A DNA stretch of 64,000 bases, taken from NCBI RefSeq assembly GCF_047496725.1, contig NC_132971.1, positions 3,242,501 to 3,306,500 of the forward strand, in the 5' to 3' direction. Each line of letters opens with the position of its first letter. The stretch's first letter is position 1. The stretch is from Anoplolepis gracilipes (Eukaryota; Arthropoda; Insecta; Hymenoptera; Formicidae). Below, piece by piece: positions 11,886-25,258 of the stretch. Position numbers and translations under genes: made by a program. The notes under the pieces are model-generated. The model was not told the origin of the DNA, searched no databases, and was given only the letters and a program-made list of their open reading frames with translations.

Positions 11886-14800
11886 GGAGAGAAGCAAAGG
11901 GAAACGGAAGCACCGAACTCGAACTGTGACGAGTAAAGGGTGAGGGGTGGAGTTAGTTAGCATGCTAATTCCGCCGAGGAAACACTTAAATGCATTACAC
12001 AAGCTAGTAATTACCGACATAATGAACCGTCGCTAATCAACGAAAGAAATGTGTTTCGCAAACAGACATGGCAATCTTTGGCCAAACAACAGAATGCTCG
12101 AATAGAAACATATCAATGGTTGACAGATCACGGTAGCTGGTAGCTTCGCGTTCAATATAACGAGTTCCCGCTCACGTTTTCACGCCGGTGAAGAAAATTA
12201 TATCAAAGAGCGATTTTGATCATTGACATTCAATGGACGGACGAGCGCGTGAGATCCGGCGCGCGTGGTTGGGAAAAAAGTTTAACGTATTAATTACGAA
12301 AAGTTCCACCAGCTTTTCCTGCCTCACAGACCGCGTTTTCTCTTCTTTTTCCCCACTATCTCCTTCGTCTTTTTTCGCCGACGAAGCGTATTGCATTACT
12401 TAATGCCGATGCCGGCACGGGCTGCCAGCTTTTAACGAGGTGAAACGTTTGACGCCTCGTAAAAGAAGCGAGCCACCCAGCTTTTTTTCAATTTCCTCGA
12501 GAAGCCTCGTGACATTTAGGATGGTAAATTGTACTGAATAAGAAAGAGAGAGAGATAGAGAAGATATGCCTCAATAAGTTTAAAAGCTAGAAGCTGAATG
12601 TTAAGCCATAAATCTAACGAAATGTTATCACCGACTTGGTTATATCGTTAGCAAATGTTATTTATAATTATATTGCATCAATTTTCGCAAACTTTTTACT
12701 TCTAAGATGTATTTAATTTTCCAGCAGTCTGTACATATGCGATTATTGAGCTACTTGATAAAATTATTTCTTTATTTTTGCTATCTACATATTTTACCAA
12801 AATAGACTGCATATATGTAACAAATATCCTATATTTAAAATCCGCATTAAAATGTAGAATTTTTAAAATTCTGCTTTTTTTTCTTAAATTTTCTATATTC
12901 TTCTATATGTCGAGAAATTCAAGATCATGTTTAATTAATCGTATTTGAAAAGTATTGTTCCGCGCTAAGTAGAGTGTGTCAATGATTGAACCGCCAGTCA
13001 GTGATCATGACTTTAGTACGATCCGCAGCGTGTTGTGGGGCGAAAGTGCAGGAAATGACGGCAACGGGAGACGTGACTGGCTTACGAGGGGTGGCATTAT
13101 GCCTAGACGAGCCTGGATCAGCGGTACGGCGCCAATCCCTAACCAATCCCGTCCTACGAAGCACGTATATCGTTATACTGATGCCGTGTGCAGCCAAGTC
13201 TATCTTCTTTAGACTTATATGCGCGCCATTATATTCAAAGGCAGCGAAACTTCTCTCCGTTCTTCAAGGAAAGAAAATCTTTTAGCGCCTTATATAATAC
13301 AAGAGAAAAAAAGCGATAATTACTTTTTGCTTAAAATATTTCTACTTTCCATTTTTAAATTCTTAAACGATTGCATTTTTCTCAGTAAAATTAAATGAAA
13401 ATGTACAATTTGCATGAAAAATATTATACGTATTCTTAATGCGTTACACGTGCATGCGCGCGCATTTTTAATTAACGCCATCAAAAATAACGTAGAATGA
13501 TTTTGACGAAAGCGCTAATACTGCCCTATACACATCGTAGTAATTACGTAACTCGTAAGATAAGTTACATATCTTTCCAGTATAACGGTGCTGCTTGTAA
13601 TTTGTCGTGAACGAAACGGACATGAGTACACGGCTAACCTTCGGTACGTGTAAAGACGTCGTTTACATGCAAACAGCGTACGCCCGGTAACTGGCCCCGT
13701 AAAGAAGCGACGCAAGATACGCCGTCCAATGGTAATTTCGATCTCGCAGATAGGAAGTTACAGCGCGCAGAATGTAATTACTCCCGCACTGCTCCTCTTA
13801 CTTTGGCATCGTGTGTGTACGTACGTGCAAGAGGCCGGATCTTTAACGTACATATCGATTTCGCCGATAGTATACGTATAGCTTACTGGTCAATTCACAC
13901 TGATCAATAAATGATATATAAATTATATCGGTCAAATGGAGAAAAGAATTTTTTAATAATTTTCACTTAATATGAAATATATGAGCGTGATATCGCTCAA
14001 ATTTCTCTTAGTATTTAGTTCAAATTTTAGCAAGCATAAATTTTAACGCGAAGAGATTGCGATGCAGAATTTAGTTGAATGAATGTAGACAGTGATTAGA
14101 TGTTAAATTAGTAAGTTGGTTGATTTGAAGTACGTTCGCTCGCGCACGTATAATAATCAGTTTTGTTTCTGCTTGAACTTAAGCCCTCCCGGTTGAAGTC
14201 ATACTTAACGTTAAGTAATGAATATGCAGGTATAATGCCAAAGCGGATGGAAAGGGCGCGGCCGCCATTGAGTTAACGAAACACGGCATAACGGTGTAAA
14301 ACATAATTATCAGCAAGACATACGGGGTTGCATTATTCATGGACCGGTTAGCCCGCTTTTAGAACGCCACCGCGTACTGACAAAATTACAGGCTTACGAC
14401 TCTATTCTGATAAAATAATACCGGGGGATATGTAGGCTAATAATTAGATTTCCTCGAAATCACTGTTTTTGTATTTAACAGCTTCAAAACTACTTTGTTC
14501 GGCACATAGTTTTGCGTGTACTTCATATTTCATTATAATAGAAAATTCTAGTAGCAATATTTCATCTTGCTTAAACTATGTGCCAACGATCAATTTACTG
14601 AAATCTGATTACGTTCGCGCGGATGCGCATTGAATAAAAAATTTCGCAATAAAGGTAAGAGAAAGAAATATATAGAGTAGATAGAAATGTAACCACTTGA
14701 ACATTTTAGTCAAGATAATTTAGACAGATCGGCACTTTGGAATGTCTACCGCGTTGCAATCCTCATCACGAATGCCTTACGTCCAATATCGTCGAGCGAA

Positions 14801-15304
14801 ATACATAATTCCAAAACGCGATCTCCCAATTATAATCGAGAAGCTAATTTCCACGGTAACAAGCGAATACAAAGATGGATTCACAGCCCAATATCTTGCG
14901 TGCTACGAATCACAAGTAGGATGAACGCAATGTAGCCTGGGAGAAACGCAGTGCGGTACGCCGATTCGTGTGTTTTAGAAGATTAGTTGCCGAAGGGAGA
15001 AGTGGGGAGGAAGAGAGGGAGAGAGCAAGAGAGAGAGACGGAAAGAGAAAGGGAGAAGGGATGAGAGGCCTAGAGTTGTTCTTGCTGCTAGAGATAATGG
15101 GGCCGGGCTGTCAGTCTGTTGGATAACATAATACTTGGACCTGTTTACACTACCTCCGTTCTCGTGTGGCTCCACCCCGTTCTATCTTCTCTTAATTAAT
15201 ACCACAAATGTATGACAGAGAAGGAGAGGCTGTATATAACGGATTAAAAAAAGGAATCAGTCAAACGAGAAGCGAGAGCAAAACCGAACGAGAAGGAAAG
15301 AGAA

Positions 15305-15308
<4 letters not shown>
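11882..15308. other. Non-coding
   Basis: No gene. Alternating GC-moderate and AT-rich patches (AT-rich at 12600-12960 and 13290-13440). ACACGTGCATGCGCGCGCA at about 13446 is an alternating purine-pyrimidine run. Confidence 0.65.
15000..15060 (+). repeat. Degenerate purine tract
   Basis: AGTGGGGAGGAAGAGAGGGA and similar blocks. A smaller relative of the GA tract 250 bases downstream. Confidence 0.75.

Positions 15309-15371
<63 letters not shown>
15309..15371 (+). repeat. (AG)n microsatellite, one interruption
   Basis: AG run broken once by AAAG near 15345. Purine-rich DNA continues to about 15405. Confidence 0.97.
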
Positions 15372-18300
15372 AAGGAGAGAGAAGGGGGTGCGAAAGAGAG
15401 AAGGCCTCGGGCGTCCTAACCACCTAATGGAGCCTGCGCCATTGAGTTCATACTATTGGTTACATACCGCACTATGTACCTGCGGCACTTTGAAAAGGGT
15501 TGGCCTCCTACATTGCGGCATAACGTATGCGCATACTCCATAAAATGTGTCGTATATACTCTCGTTGCGTACACATTGAAAGCTATTAGCGGCGATGATG
15601 GCAAAATAATTGTAACGTTACAATGCGGTTTGCATTAATGAATCAAATTAATTTGATTGAGTCTTATGGAGATTGGCATCGAGGTCTGCGCGCGTATTGT
15701 ATGTATATCGTTTGTTGCAATCGTGAATATGGCTGGAACATGATGTATCAAATTGTATACCAATTAATTATTTATTATTTAGAATTGCATGATATACAAT
15801 TATTTATTGGTACGGTTAAGTTTGATTAATCACAAATATATATGATTTTCAACTACGATAGATGCCTCAAGGCATTTTGCAAATTATATTATAAACTTAA
15901 AAAAAAAAAGAAAAAACGTTACGATAAGTTTATTATTACTTACAGCAATTACTTATTTTCACTTCACTTGCTTGACGTTGTAATCTTCGTAAGATTCAGC
16001 GCGCACAAGTCTTCTTGTTTTCGTACTAAGAGGAGCCTTTTAAGGAAGATTCCTTAAAGGGCGAAGTTGACGTCGTTTCATTATGAACCGTCGTCTGGAA
16101 TCTCTGATGTGCCTGCCGCCTTCCAGCTCTTAGTTAGATATCACTTAATCGTCTAGCTCTATTGTTCCCTTAACCGCGAACGAGTTCCATTACAGTAGAC
16201 ACATCGTAATCGCTCATGAGGTGCGTCGCGTTCGTAGCACAGATGAGCTGTTAACCACGGTGCCGGTCCATTGTTCGGTAATGAAGACTGATGACAGGAT
16301 GTCAGCATGACGCCGAATGAGTCTTACCCCGTGACAAGAAACCGTCGTCAGTTTATTAGACGTCGTTTGCGATAAACCTTCATTCTTTGTTTGGCCGTCG
16401 TGACGAGCGATCCGCGACACCGCGGATTAATGAACTGTTGTCGCCCTTACAGGGATGGTCACGAAGGCGCCTGATTGCCTCTAAGTCTATTGCACGAACC
16501 AGGTCTTTGTCCTTTGCAAGCTTGCGCGCTATACTCAGATTTGAATTCATCGTCGAAAAAAAAAAATTTATTGGAGACGGTGTTTGATTTTGCTCTCGAC
16601 TACAATCATTTATTATACAGGTTCGTGCAAAGTGTCATGTAAATATAACTTGCTAAAATTATATATAACGTATCTAAACTAAGTTTAAATATTTATTCCG
16701 TCTTGCTGATTGCATTCAAAATTTGTTTGTTAGTCTATTTATTGCGCGTATTTTTTATAACGTTTTTTTTTTGTTACGATAATCCTCCTACGTTCCAAAT
16801 AGCTCAAAAGTCTTGTAAACATAATGCATATTTAAAAGACTTGTTACCTACTTTCATCTAACGTGTTCTCTTTAATGCAAGTACATGTTAATAACTGCAA
16901 ATCCAATTCTATAAAAAAAAAGACTTGATCGGTGAAAAGAAAGAATAAAAGAAAGTATTGAAAATGGATAAAAATAAGTCAAAATAGAAAGAAGCATATA
17001 TCGATTCCCGATTCTCGATTAAATCTTTAGTAAAACGGAGCTTAAAAATAGATGCGTAGCACGCGAGAAGGAAAGAAATAAAAATATATAGTGCGATGAT
17101 AAGGAAAGATTGTAGATAAACGTGCAACTTGATCAGAGAAGGAAAGAGAGCAGCTGTATGTATAATCTGTCACGTTAATGCGACGGAAAAATTTCCCATG
17201 AAATACATATACCTAGCTACGTACTTCACCTGAAAAGGGTACCATTCGCTCGGCAGTAATGGCCTAGGATTTTGAATGTCGCCAGCACGATAAGGAACGG
17301 AAAGGAAGCCATTATCGTGCTACGTGATCTTTGGCGTACGAGCGGAGCGTGCTCCTTAACCGTCGCGCACACCGGGTTCTTATATTTCCGAAATATGCCG
17401 TGGACGTGGTCCGGTAAATCCCGGCTCGGTAGTCATGAGAAATTGGCTCCGTCTAAGGTTATTAACGATATATTTCATGGAGGAAAGATCTTCCTCTACC
17501 GGAGAGAACTCGTTAAGATTTGTAAATTTTGTATGCGATCAAAATGAGCGACTAATTCTCACGTATTATTTTTTATCAGACGGCCGATTCATTCTTCGTG
17601 CATTATTAATATATTACATCTCAAAATGTCGAGGAAACCGTTTATGTATTTTATTGTGCGCTTGCCCAGCGATTTCCGCGATAAACTTCCCATTTTCACA
17701 CAGGCAGCCTCGTACGTAGAAGAAAACCTCAGCGATAAAGCTATCTCGTATTCGGGCCGTCCATTATCGCGCTATAGCACGTTATCGCGCCTTATATTTT
17801 TGAGATACAAAGACCGAGTGTCGCGTAATACAGTATCGCAGAGAACCGCGCGAAAGAGAAATTATTGGTCTTACGGCCGGACGTTATCGCCATGGCGGAA
17901 ACGGACCGCTCATCTAATTATTCCCAGACCCTTTCTATATTCTCGTTCCCCGCTCGACGGTAGTTCGCGGGATGCAGGAGACTTGGAAAAGGTAAGTGGA
18001 GGTGGCTTCATTCGGAGGAGGTGTCGGCGGAGCACGGGGGGAACGGGTACCGGAGGGATAAGGGGGACTCTTTCATACCGAAACGGAGTTGCCCGTTCGC
18101 AGCCATTCAACGAACTTGGGCAGTTGACTCTTTATGCGCAAAGTTTCCCGGCATTTCGATTTTATGTTAATTTCAATTCACTACGCCGAACTTGCGAAGG
18201 GAAAGAGTGTGTTCATCGATGAGTAGCACGCATACAGCCGCGGGCCTCGGCCAAGTTTATCCACGACCACCGAATAGGAATCGACGAAATATCGCCTTTT

Positions 18301-19271
18301 CCTCCACCCCCCCCCCGCCACCCCTCTTCTTTCCACCCTTGCTCCTTCCGCCCAATAGTCCGGATTGTAATTCCCTTTAAACGATTCCCCGCGAGCGTGA
18401 CTCTCGATTCAATTCTGCCGTGCAGGTGAGCGAACGAGAGAGAATCCTTTAACCCAGATATGCAAGAGTTTCCAATATCCTGTTTGACTTATTTCGTATG
18501 CCCGACTGTGTTTTTCATCGTTGGCGAAACAATTATCGTAACAGTAATCGATAGTGATGTGTCACCAAATTTAAAACAATCCCATTTTTCATGCTATTAG
18601 AATTTATCGCACATGTCTCTGCTTCGTTAACTGTTTAAAAACTATCAATTTTTATGTGCGATGTCAAATTGGTCAATAATTTTTATCGAATGTCTGCGAC
18701 AACATTTATTTGAAGAAAGTAAATACTTCGTTGTAAAATACAAAAAGACAACGGCTAATAAAATAAAACTGTGATTTTAAAAATTAATAATTGAACAACT
18801 TTTATTTTAGTTTATATTAGGTTTGATATTAGAAATTTCATTAAGAAAATTGATGTATCCTTAAATGTAAATTTTCTTTTTTTAAGCTTAAATAATAGCG
18901 ATGTTAATCGACGCAAATAACTGCTATATTAAATTAAAAGAACAATCATAAAAACAAACTTGAAAATGCCGTGGTAAATGTGTCAGGCTTGCGTGCCGCG
19001 CTGAGAAATTAATGAAGCGCCTGCCGTCATTAAAACTCACGGAGAAACGAGTACAAGGCAGAATCGGGCGGTTTTAAGTCGGACGTTTGTTCGACCGACA
19101 CGTCGAGCATTTTCCTTCGTCTCTTCAAAAAGGGAACGACCAAGAGAGAAACATAGAAGAGGAAAATCGGAGGTGGTCGGCCAAGACTGCAAGTCATCGC
19201 GGGGTTATTATTTGCTCGTCTTTCGGAAGGCGAGTAGTCGGAGAGAAACCCGAAAGAGATGAGGTGAAAGA

Positions 19272-19275
<4 letters not shown>
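15372..19275. other. Non-coding, including a chance 198-codon frame
   Basis: The frame 17626-18222 (+) is the longest non-repeat frame in this compartment but shows no family motif, and its length is what chance predicts. A GGTAAGTGG string inside it at about 17992 resembles a splice donor. AT-rich at 15700-15960, 16600-17120 and 18480-18960. An imperfect hairpin CCTTTTAAGGA/TCCTTAAAGG lies at 16036-16060. Confidence 0.6.
15641..15658. repeat. 18-base perfect palindrome
   Basis: AATCAAATTAATTTGATT is self-complementary and contains two ATTA/TAAT homeodomain cores. It may be a binding site or chance. Confidence 0.4.

Positions 19276-19345
<70 letters not shown>
19276..19345 (+). repeat. (GA)35 microsatellite
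   Basis: A pure GA run followed by GGGAGGGAGGGG. It keeps long frames open on both strands. Confidence 0.98.
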
Positions 19346-19349
<4 letters not shown>

Positions 19350-19405
19350 GAGGGAGGGGAGAAAGGGGTGTATGCAAACAGCTGTGCGTGGCGGGCTTCT
19401 CACAC

Positions 19406-19439
19406 CATTCATCCATCCATCCATCCATCCATCCATCCC
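19406..19439 (+). repeat. (ATCC)n tetranucleotide repeat
   Basis: CATT then seven ATCC units. Confidence 0.95.
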
Positions 19440-20412
19440 TCGTAAAACTGAGCGACGCGAGAGAGATCGTTCCAAAGGTTTGACGGCAGTTCGTGGCAAA
19501 GGGGGTGGAGATTGCGGGACGCACGGGGCACTGTACAGGGACGGAGAGTGTAGTCGCGGTGCGACAGTGCGACCCTGAACTTGCCGGGAGTCGGTCGATA
19601 CCAGGTTCACTGTCCTACCCTCCTGCACCATACCATCCACCTCCGTCTCCGTCACCTCCTCCCATCCCTCCCTCCCCCCCTTCTTCTCCCTTCTTCGTCT
19701 TTTCTGATCCGAGCCAAAGGGGGGCACCATAAAACCCCAAGACGCTTTGCGCGAGGATCCCGTTACACGAGCCCTGGCTCTTAGCTCGGCGTTAACGAAA
19801 AGCGCGACCGAGCGTGAAGAGACACGGCCGCTTCGAGAGTCGCTCCTCGTCGTCGTCGTGTGGCGTAGTTCTACCCCCGGATCGATACCTTGATATCCTG
19901 CCACCCTGTCTCTGTACTTGTCCCTCGACGGTCTCTTGAATATTTTTCTTCCTCTGCCGCGTGCTCATCTTCGCTGGTTTTCACCCCAATTTCACGGGAA
20001 CGAGATCCACGTTCTTCGCTTACAGCTCTTCCTTTGCCGCGGCTTTTTCTCGATTCCGTAGCAACTTCGTCAATTTCTCTCTCTTTTCCAATCGGTACGT
20101 ATATATTCGGTTAATATATTCGGTAAATATGTAAAACACAGTCGTTTTTGTTTCATTAATTTAATTGCAGCGGCGTTCATTAAGGAATTATGTGCGCCGA
20201 CGACGACGTAACGAGCCATACGCAGCGGCGCGCTCTCGAGAGCGCGAGACACGAATGCGAAACTGAGCACTTTGAGAGGAAAAGAGTGAGGTTTTAATTA
20301 AAAGGCCCGTAATCGTCGGACAAAGTACTAGCGCGGAGACAAAGTTTAGTACATGGCGAAGTTCGCGTATCGTGAATGTCGAACAGACTGTCTCGTCAGC
20401 AGCGACGAAAAT

Positions 20413-20424
20413 TTAATTAATTAA
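20413..20424. promoter_or_regulatory. TTAATTAATTAA palindrome
   Basis: The same 12-base palindrome followed by GGA also occurs at 1184-1195. Each contains paired homeodomain cores, so these could be dimeric binding sites. Confidence 0.2.
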
Positions 20425-20698
20425 GGAACGCGGTATTCGCGAACAACGACTTGTGTCACATTATGAGTTTATACTGCGCTCCTCTCGACGTTCTGTGTAG
20501 CGGCTTTAAACCAACCGCACAGAACTGGGTTACCCAAATATTAAACAACGTGATGTGTCGATAAGATTCAACCTCATGGGTGAATTTATTTTCCGTTTAT
20601 ATATAAAGCGAGCGTGCTTCTCACAACTATTCACGCAATTACCGCGTCGAAAGATTTTGCCCGCCTCTCGAGCCACTCGAAGTCACGTTGCCGCCGTT

Positions 20699-20763
20699 AT
20701 CGTCGTCGTCAACGAGATCCGGTCGATGCCGTTGTCGTCGTCGTCGTCGTCGTCGTCGTCGTC
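20699..20763 (+). repeat. (GTC)n trinucleotide repeat
   Basis: A short CGTCGTCGTC block at 20699-20710 and a main run of about ten units at 20734-20763. A Ser-rich reading frame arises from it, without coding support. Confidence 0.93.
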
Positions 20764-20936
20764 CTTTTGAACGGGTAAGGACGAAGGGTCAGACGGTTGA
20801 ATGGCTACGTCATGTGCCCGCAACGGAAGCTTGTCGCTTGCCGTAATGCGCTATCCATTGCTTTCCGTAATAGCACCCCGAGGAATTAGCGATCACACGT
20901 TGCTGAGCTTCTCGGCGTTCGTTCAATACGTATTTG

Positions 20937-20938
<2 letters not shown>

Positions 20939-20990
<52 letters not shown>
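20939..20990. repeat. (TA)26 microsatellite
   Basis: A pure TA run. Confidence 0.97.
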
Positions 20991-20991
<1 letters not shown>

Positions 20992-22524
20992 CGAATTTAA
21001 AATCCTGCCGCTACTCGTTTATATTTTTAACTCCATTTATCAAATATTTGGATTTTTATATCTATTGCACGTGTAAATAGGATACGCGCGCGCACGGAAA
21101 GATCACTGTAATTGAGATGATTATTGCAAAATAAATTATGATGCACAGACCTTGAAAAGCTGAAAAAGTAAACGGGATGTATGATGCGAATACAAGAATA
21201 CGTGTTCCGTTTGCAAAACGATCATATAGTTTCAGTTCGAAGTCTATTTCACGAGACGTGAATTATTTCCGAAGTGTGCCAAGCCGCAGGCGACATACTT
21301 GACGCGAAGTAATATAAAACCATATTCTTCTTTCAAAGTTAAAATATGTAATTTATGCGGCTTCGATGTGTGGTCGGTAAAAATAGTTAAAGCGGTCCGT
21401 GGCCTATTTTACGAGAGAAGAGGAAAGAGGAATCCGGCAGCAAACTTTTAGATCCGTTGGTACTTTTGAATCGATGCGATGTTGAGCTTGGACAGGATTT
21501 AATAGGTAACTGGGACAAAGCATCGAAATTAGTGCCGCTCGACGCTTAGCAAGCACCAATTAAGAACTGTTCACATTTAATTAAAGCATTTTCTGCCAGA
21601 TCTTTGATATTTCCTTGTATCGAGCATGCACACAAACGGTTTTATGATCGTGGTTTTGCCACGTCATAAAACGTCATATTCCACTTGATATATACTGAGA
21701 TTACCAAACATACTTAAATATATGTATATCAAACAGACATTATATCTCGACCTGATTAAACTGTCTACTTCAATCTTTAAGGAGCTGTCAAAGACAAGGC
21801 AAAGGAAAGCTGATGATATCAGTTCTCGAGCGAGATTTTCGAGAGGTGACATCTCGTTTTGCGCACCGCCATCGCGTATTCCGAGGGAAAAATCGCGGGG
21901 AATGAATCCAGCACACGAATAGTACGTCTCTGAGTAATTGGACCCGCTTGCATCCCTCTGGGATTCACTTTTTAATCGTGTCAGTCTCTCTTTTCTCTCT
22001 TTTTTGCCTTCGTTAAATTTTGCCGCTCGCCATGAATATATACTGCAAATAAAAAATTTCAACGGTGTAAACGGTACGCTGCGATAAATGAGACTACGTA
22101 TACCAAAGACCTCCGTCTACGAAATATTCTAGTTCATCTTAGGTACTTCTCTGAAAGTACCTGGAATCTCGAAAATCAGCAAATTTAGTTATAAAGCTTG
22201 CAATACCGAGATGTGACGTCTTTCTGCATGAAGAAAGGGCCATGCATAATATTACTGACCGTAATTGAATGGCAATAATAATATAATTGAATTTAATACA
22301 CAGAAAAGTTTATACATACATATATTCCTCTTTAGCGCTTTTACATACATCGAGCTCTCCTACTTCGCATTACGCTCTCAAAGTTTTCGATACTATTCAT
22401 CTTTCTCGCGAAGAATGAATATTTTACCGTTTAAGATCGCATTAACGTCACCCATCCATTACGATACCTTTGTAAGCGAAGAACCGTGTACAAAGTATAC
22501 GCTCGTCGCGTGCGCGCGCAAACG

Positions 22525-22526
22525 TA

Positions 22527-22591
<65 letters not shown>
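22525..22591. repeat. Compound (TG)n-(AT)n microsatellite
   Basis: TG run to about 22552, TATATGTTAC linker, then a pure AT run from 22561. Confidence 0.95.
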
Positions 22592-22594
<3 letters not shown>

Positions 22595-23340
22595 TCGGAG
22601 TTCTCTCCATCCTGATTCTTCGTACCAAGATTCTACGTGATGATACACTTTTTTCTCCTTCGCAGCGCACCAACTACTTCCATCGTTTCTATCCGACGCT
22701 GTCGGGGCGATAATAAATCTACCGCAAAAGTAATGTGAGACCCGTGTTGCGCTCACCTATATATCGCGTATACCCCATTCAGACGTGTTGCCCTTACAGC
22801 GCTTCTGGGGTGGTAATGGCCCCCGCGAGTATGTACACCCACATATCAAGCCCCCGTTCGCACACAGAGCCGCGAATTCGCCGAACCTGTAGTCGTTCTT
22901 CGCACGCTGATCCGTACGAGGGTCGACCTCCTAGAGCGAACACTACAGAGTTCGTCTCTTTTTCTTCGGCTCGGTCAGCGTGAAAGAAAAAAGAAAAGTT
23001 TCCTTCCTACCCTCCTTTTATTCATAACGAGAGCGCCGTATCTTTTTGCGCGGCCCAAACGAGGCCTTTTTGCGTTGACTGAAACGTGCATTTCTCACGC
23101 ACTCGTAGTCGGTCATATTGCAGGACTAAGGTGACATATAACGATGACTAATAGCCGTTTCCCTCTACCAGCGAGGGCTCATCAACCATGACTGGTGCCA
23201 AGTTGAGTGCCAACCGTATAAATGGATGTTGCGCATCGTGTACACGTGTCTGGCGAGACAAGATCGCCACAGCTGGCTACACGGCCATGGTAATTCACGA
23301 GCCGGCGATGAAACGTACAACGGCATCGCCAGATCCGTAA

Positions 23341-23373
23341 CACACATATATATATGTATATATATATATATAC

Positions 23374-23426
<53 letters not shown>

Positions 23427-23430
23427 CATA
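23341..23430. repeat. (TA)n with CATA interruptions
   Basis: Alternating TA with TACATA steps at both ends. Confidence 0.95.
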
Positions 23431-24654
23431 CAAATATAGTAAATTATACGAAATATTTATTCTCGAATCTGTTATATTCTCCTAACATGAGATAAAAACC
23501 TACAGTTATTCTATAGAGCTATTTATAGAAAAATAATTACTGAAAGATTCATGTAAGAAAATATATACGACTAATAGTTTTATGTAGGATATATAAAATT
23601 TTGATAAAGAATAGATATAACATGGAAAAATACATATATAACCATGCTATAAAATTATCAAAAACAACGCAAGATATAATGTAGAAATCTAGGCATCCTA
23701 CATACACAGACAACAATGATCGAAGAATGGCCGAGAATTAAACGAATTCAATACGGATGGGCTCTAATGAAAAATGTTCCGAGCGCGCTTGGCGTGCCTC
23801 ACACTCCTATGGATATTAATCGCGAGACGGTGCTTCAATTATACTTCCAATCGTCCCTTTCCCGCGGACGACGATTCCGCGACGATCAGCCCGTGAAATT
23901 ATTGCACCATGGCTATATCTATATTTCCCGTTCTTTTCCCGGTATTTGCGACGGAACGAGCGACGGAGAAAAGGCAGAAGGCCGAGAGTACAAAAATAAA
24001 AAAATCGCTACTGGCAGAGAGGCGTAGGCGGAATATTGTCATTCGTTGAATCCTCTTTTTTTTTCTCTCTCTTTAGGCTGTAAAACTGGATAAAAATTCA
24101 CCGATAAAATTAATTCTCAACAACGTAATTTTTGTCGCATACATTCAAGTTATATTATACATAGTACATAAGTTACGGCATAAAATGGCGTTTATTTTCA
24201 AACGAGACGCCGGGCACCGCAATATTCTACCATTATGTCAAACTGTGAATTTCGCATATATAGCGACATGAATATAAACTTCCTTCGTTTACCTAAACCT
24301 TGTTCATACACACTTACTTCTTTTCGATTTACTTATTTTCAGCGTATAATAATTACGATTAACTTTAAAAGATAAAATTTACTTCGCGTTTACGCATGTG
24401 TATCAAAACTGGAGAGCGTAATCTCGAATTCTGACAATATACCAAGAATATCTCGCGCGCGTAAACGTTTCATCGGATGCACCTGCAAAGTTTTTTTTTT
24501 TGTCCGCATGACATTCTCGTACACCGCGTTCTCCAACGAGCACGACGACACGTCGTGTGACAGCGGACCGTTTTAAAATGCGGACGAGATAAATCGCGAC
24601 GGACATTCGAGGCACATACCGCACGCCCGGTGATTCGCTCGTGGAACTATCATT

Positions 24655-24668
24655 CCCCCCCCCCCCCC
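24655..24668 (+). repeat. Poly(C), 14 bases
   Basis: An uninterrupted C run. Confidence 0.95.
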
Positions 24669-24757
24669 GTTCGCGTTTTCCTTGCATCCCGCGCTACTGT
24701 AATTGTACATACGGTCATATGTATATACGCGGGTATATCCGCACGCACAATATATTG

Positions 24758-24777
24758 CGCCGGCCGGCTGGCCGGCG
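24758..24777. repeat. GC hairpin
   Basis: CGCCGGCC and GGCCGGCG form an 8-base perfect stem with a GGCT loop, inside otherwise AT-rich DNA. Confidence 0.5.
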
Positions 24778-25090
24778 TATCAGAAATAATTACATGCAAA
24801 TTATATGAATAAACATTGGGAATTTTCAGCGAGTTTTCTCCTCCCTCTGGCGATGTACCTACGCTTTTCCGCTGCTCACCGTATTACTGGCGCGATGCAA
24901 TTGAAGGTATACCGGGTAGAAAACCGGCATCCACACAGGATACGCGACCGGCACAAAGTGCTCGCAATAGTGTGCGTGCATGCGTGCGTGCGATGTATCG
25001 GCACACGCGCGCGCTTTCGGTATAATATCGCAAACTGGGTGCAACGTAAACAATTTATATGAACCCAGTGCAGCGTAGCGCCGCAAAACT

Positions 25091-25091
<1 letters not shown>

Positions 25092-25147
<56 letters not shown>

Positions 25148-25154
25148 CACATGT

Positions 25155-25186
<32 letters not shown>

Positions 25187-25258
25187 TATTTATTTATATA
25201 TACATATATACATATTTAATGTCTTGTATATATATACATACATACATATATATATATC
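25092..25258. repeat. Compound (AC)n-(AT)n microsatellite
   Basis: AC run 25093-25130, AT run 25131-25147, then about 110 bases of TA/TTTATA/TACATA mixtures. Confidence 0.95.

Larger units (their letters stand above)
19440..25091. other. Non-coding, repeat-dense
   Basis: GC-rich, pyrimidine-rich 19600-20100, then microsatellites in close succession to 25.1 kb. A perfect 8-base stem AGGTACTT/AAGTACCT lies near 22139-22160. No coding sequence recognised. Confidence 0.65.

Noticed and set aside
17626..18222. 198-codon plus-strand open frame with an internal GGTAAGTGG
   Set aside because: No family motif or biased coding composition. The expected longest chance frame in this compartment is about 190 codons. 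The GGTAAGT string alone does not define an exon without an acceptor and a partner exon.
19194..19904. 236-codon minus-strand frame
   Set aside because: It runs through the (GA)35 tract, which keeps frames open (Ser-Leu repeats), and the overlapping opposite-strand frame of 163 codons is open for the same reason.
22139..22160. AGGTACTT/AAGTACCT stem as a microRNA precursor
   Set aside because: The stem is only 8 bases and the flanks do not pair; no known microRNA seed recognised.
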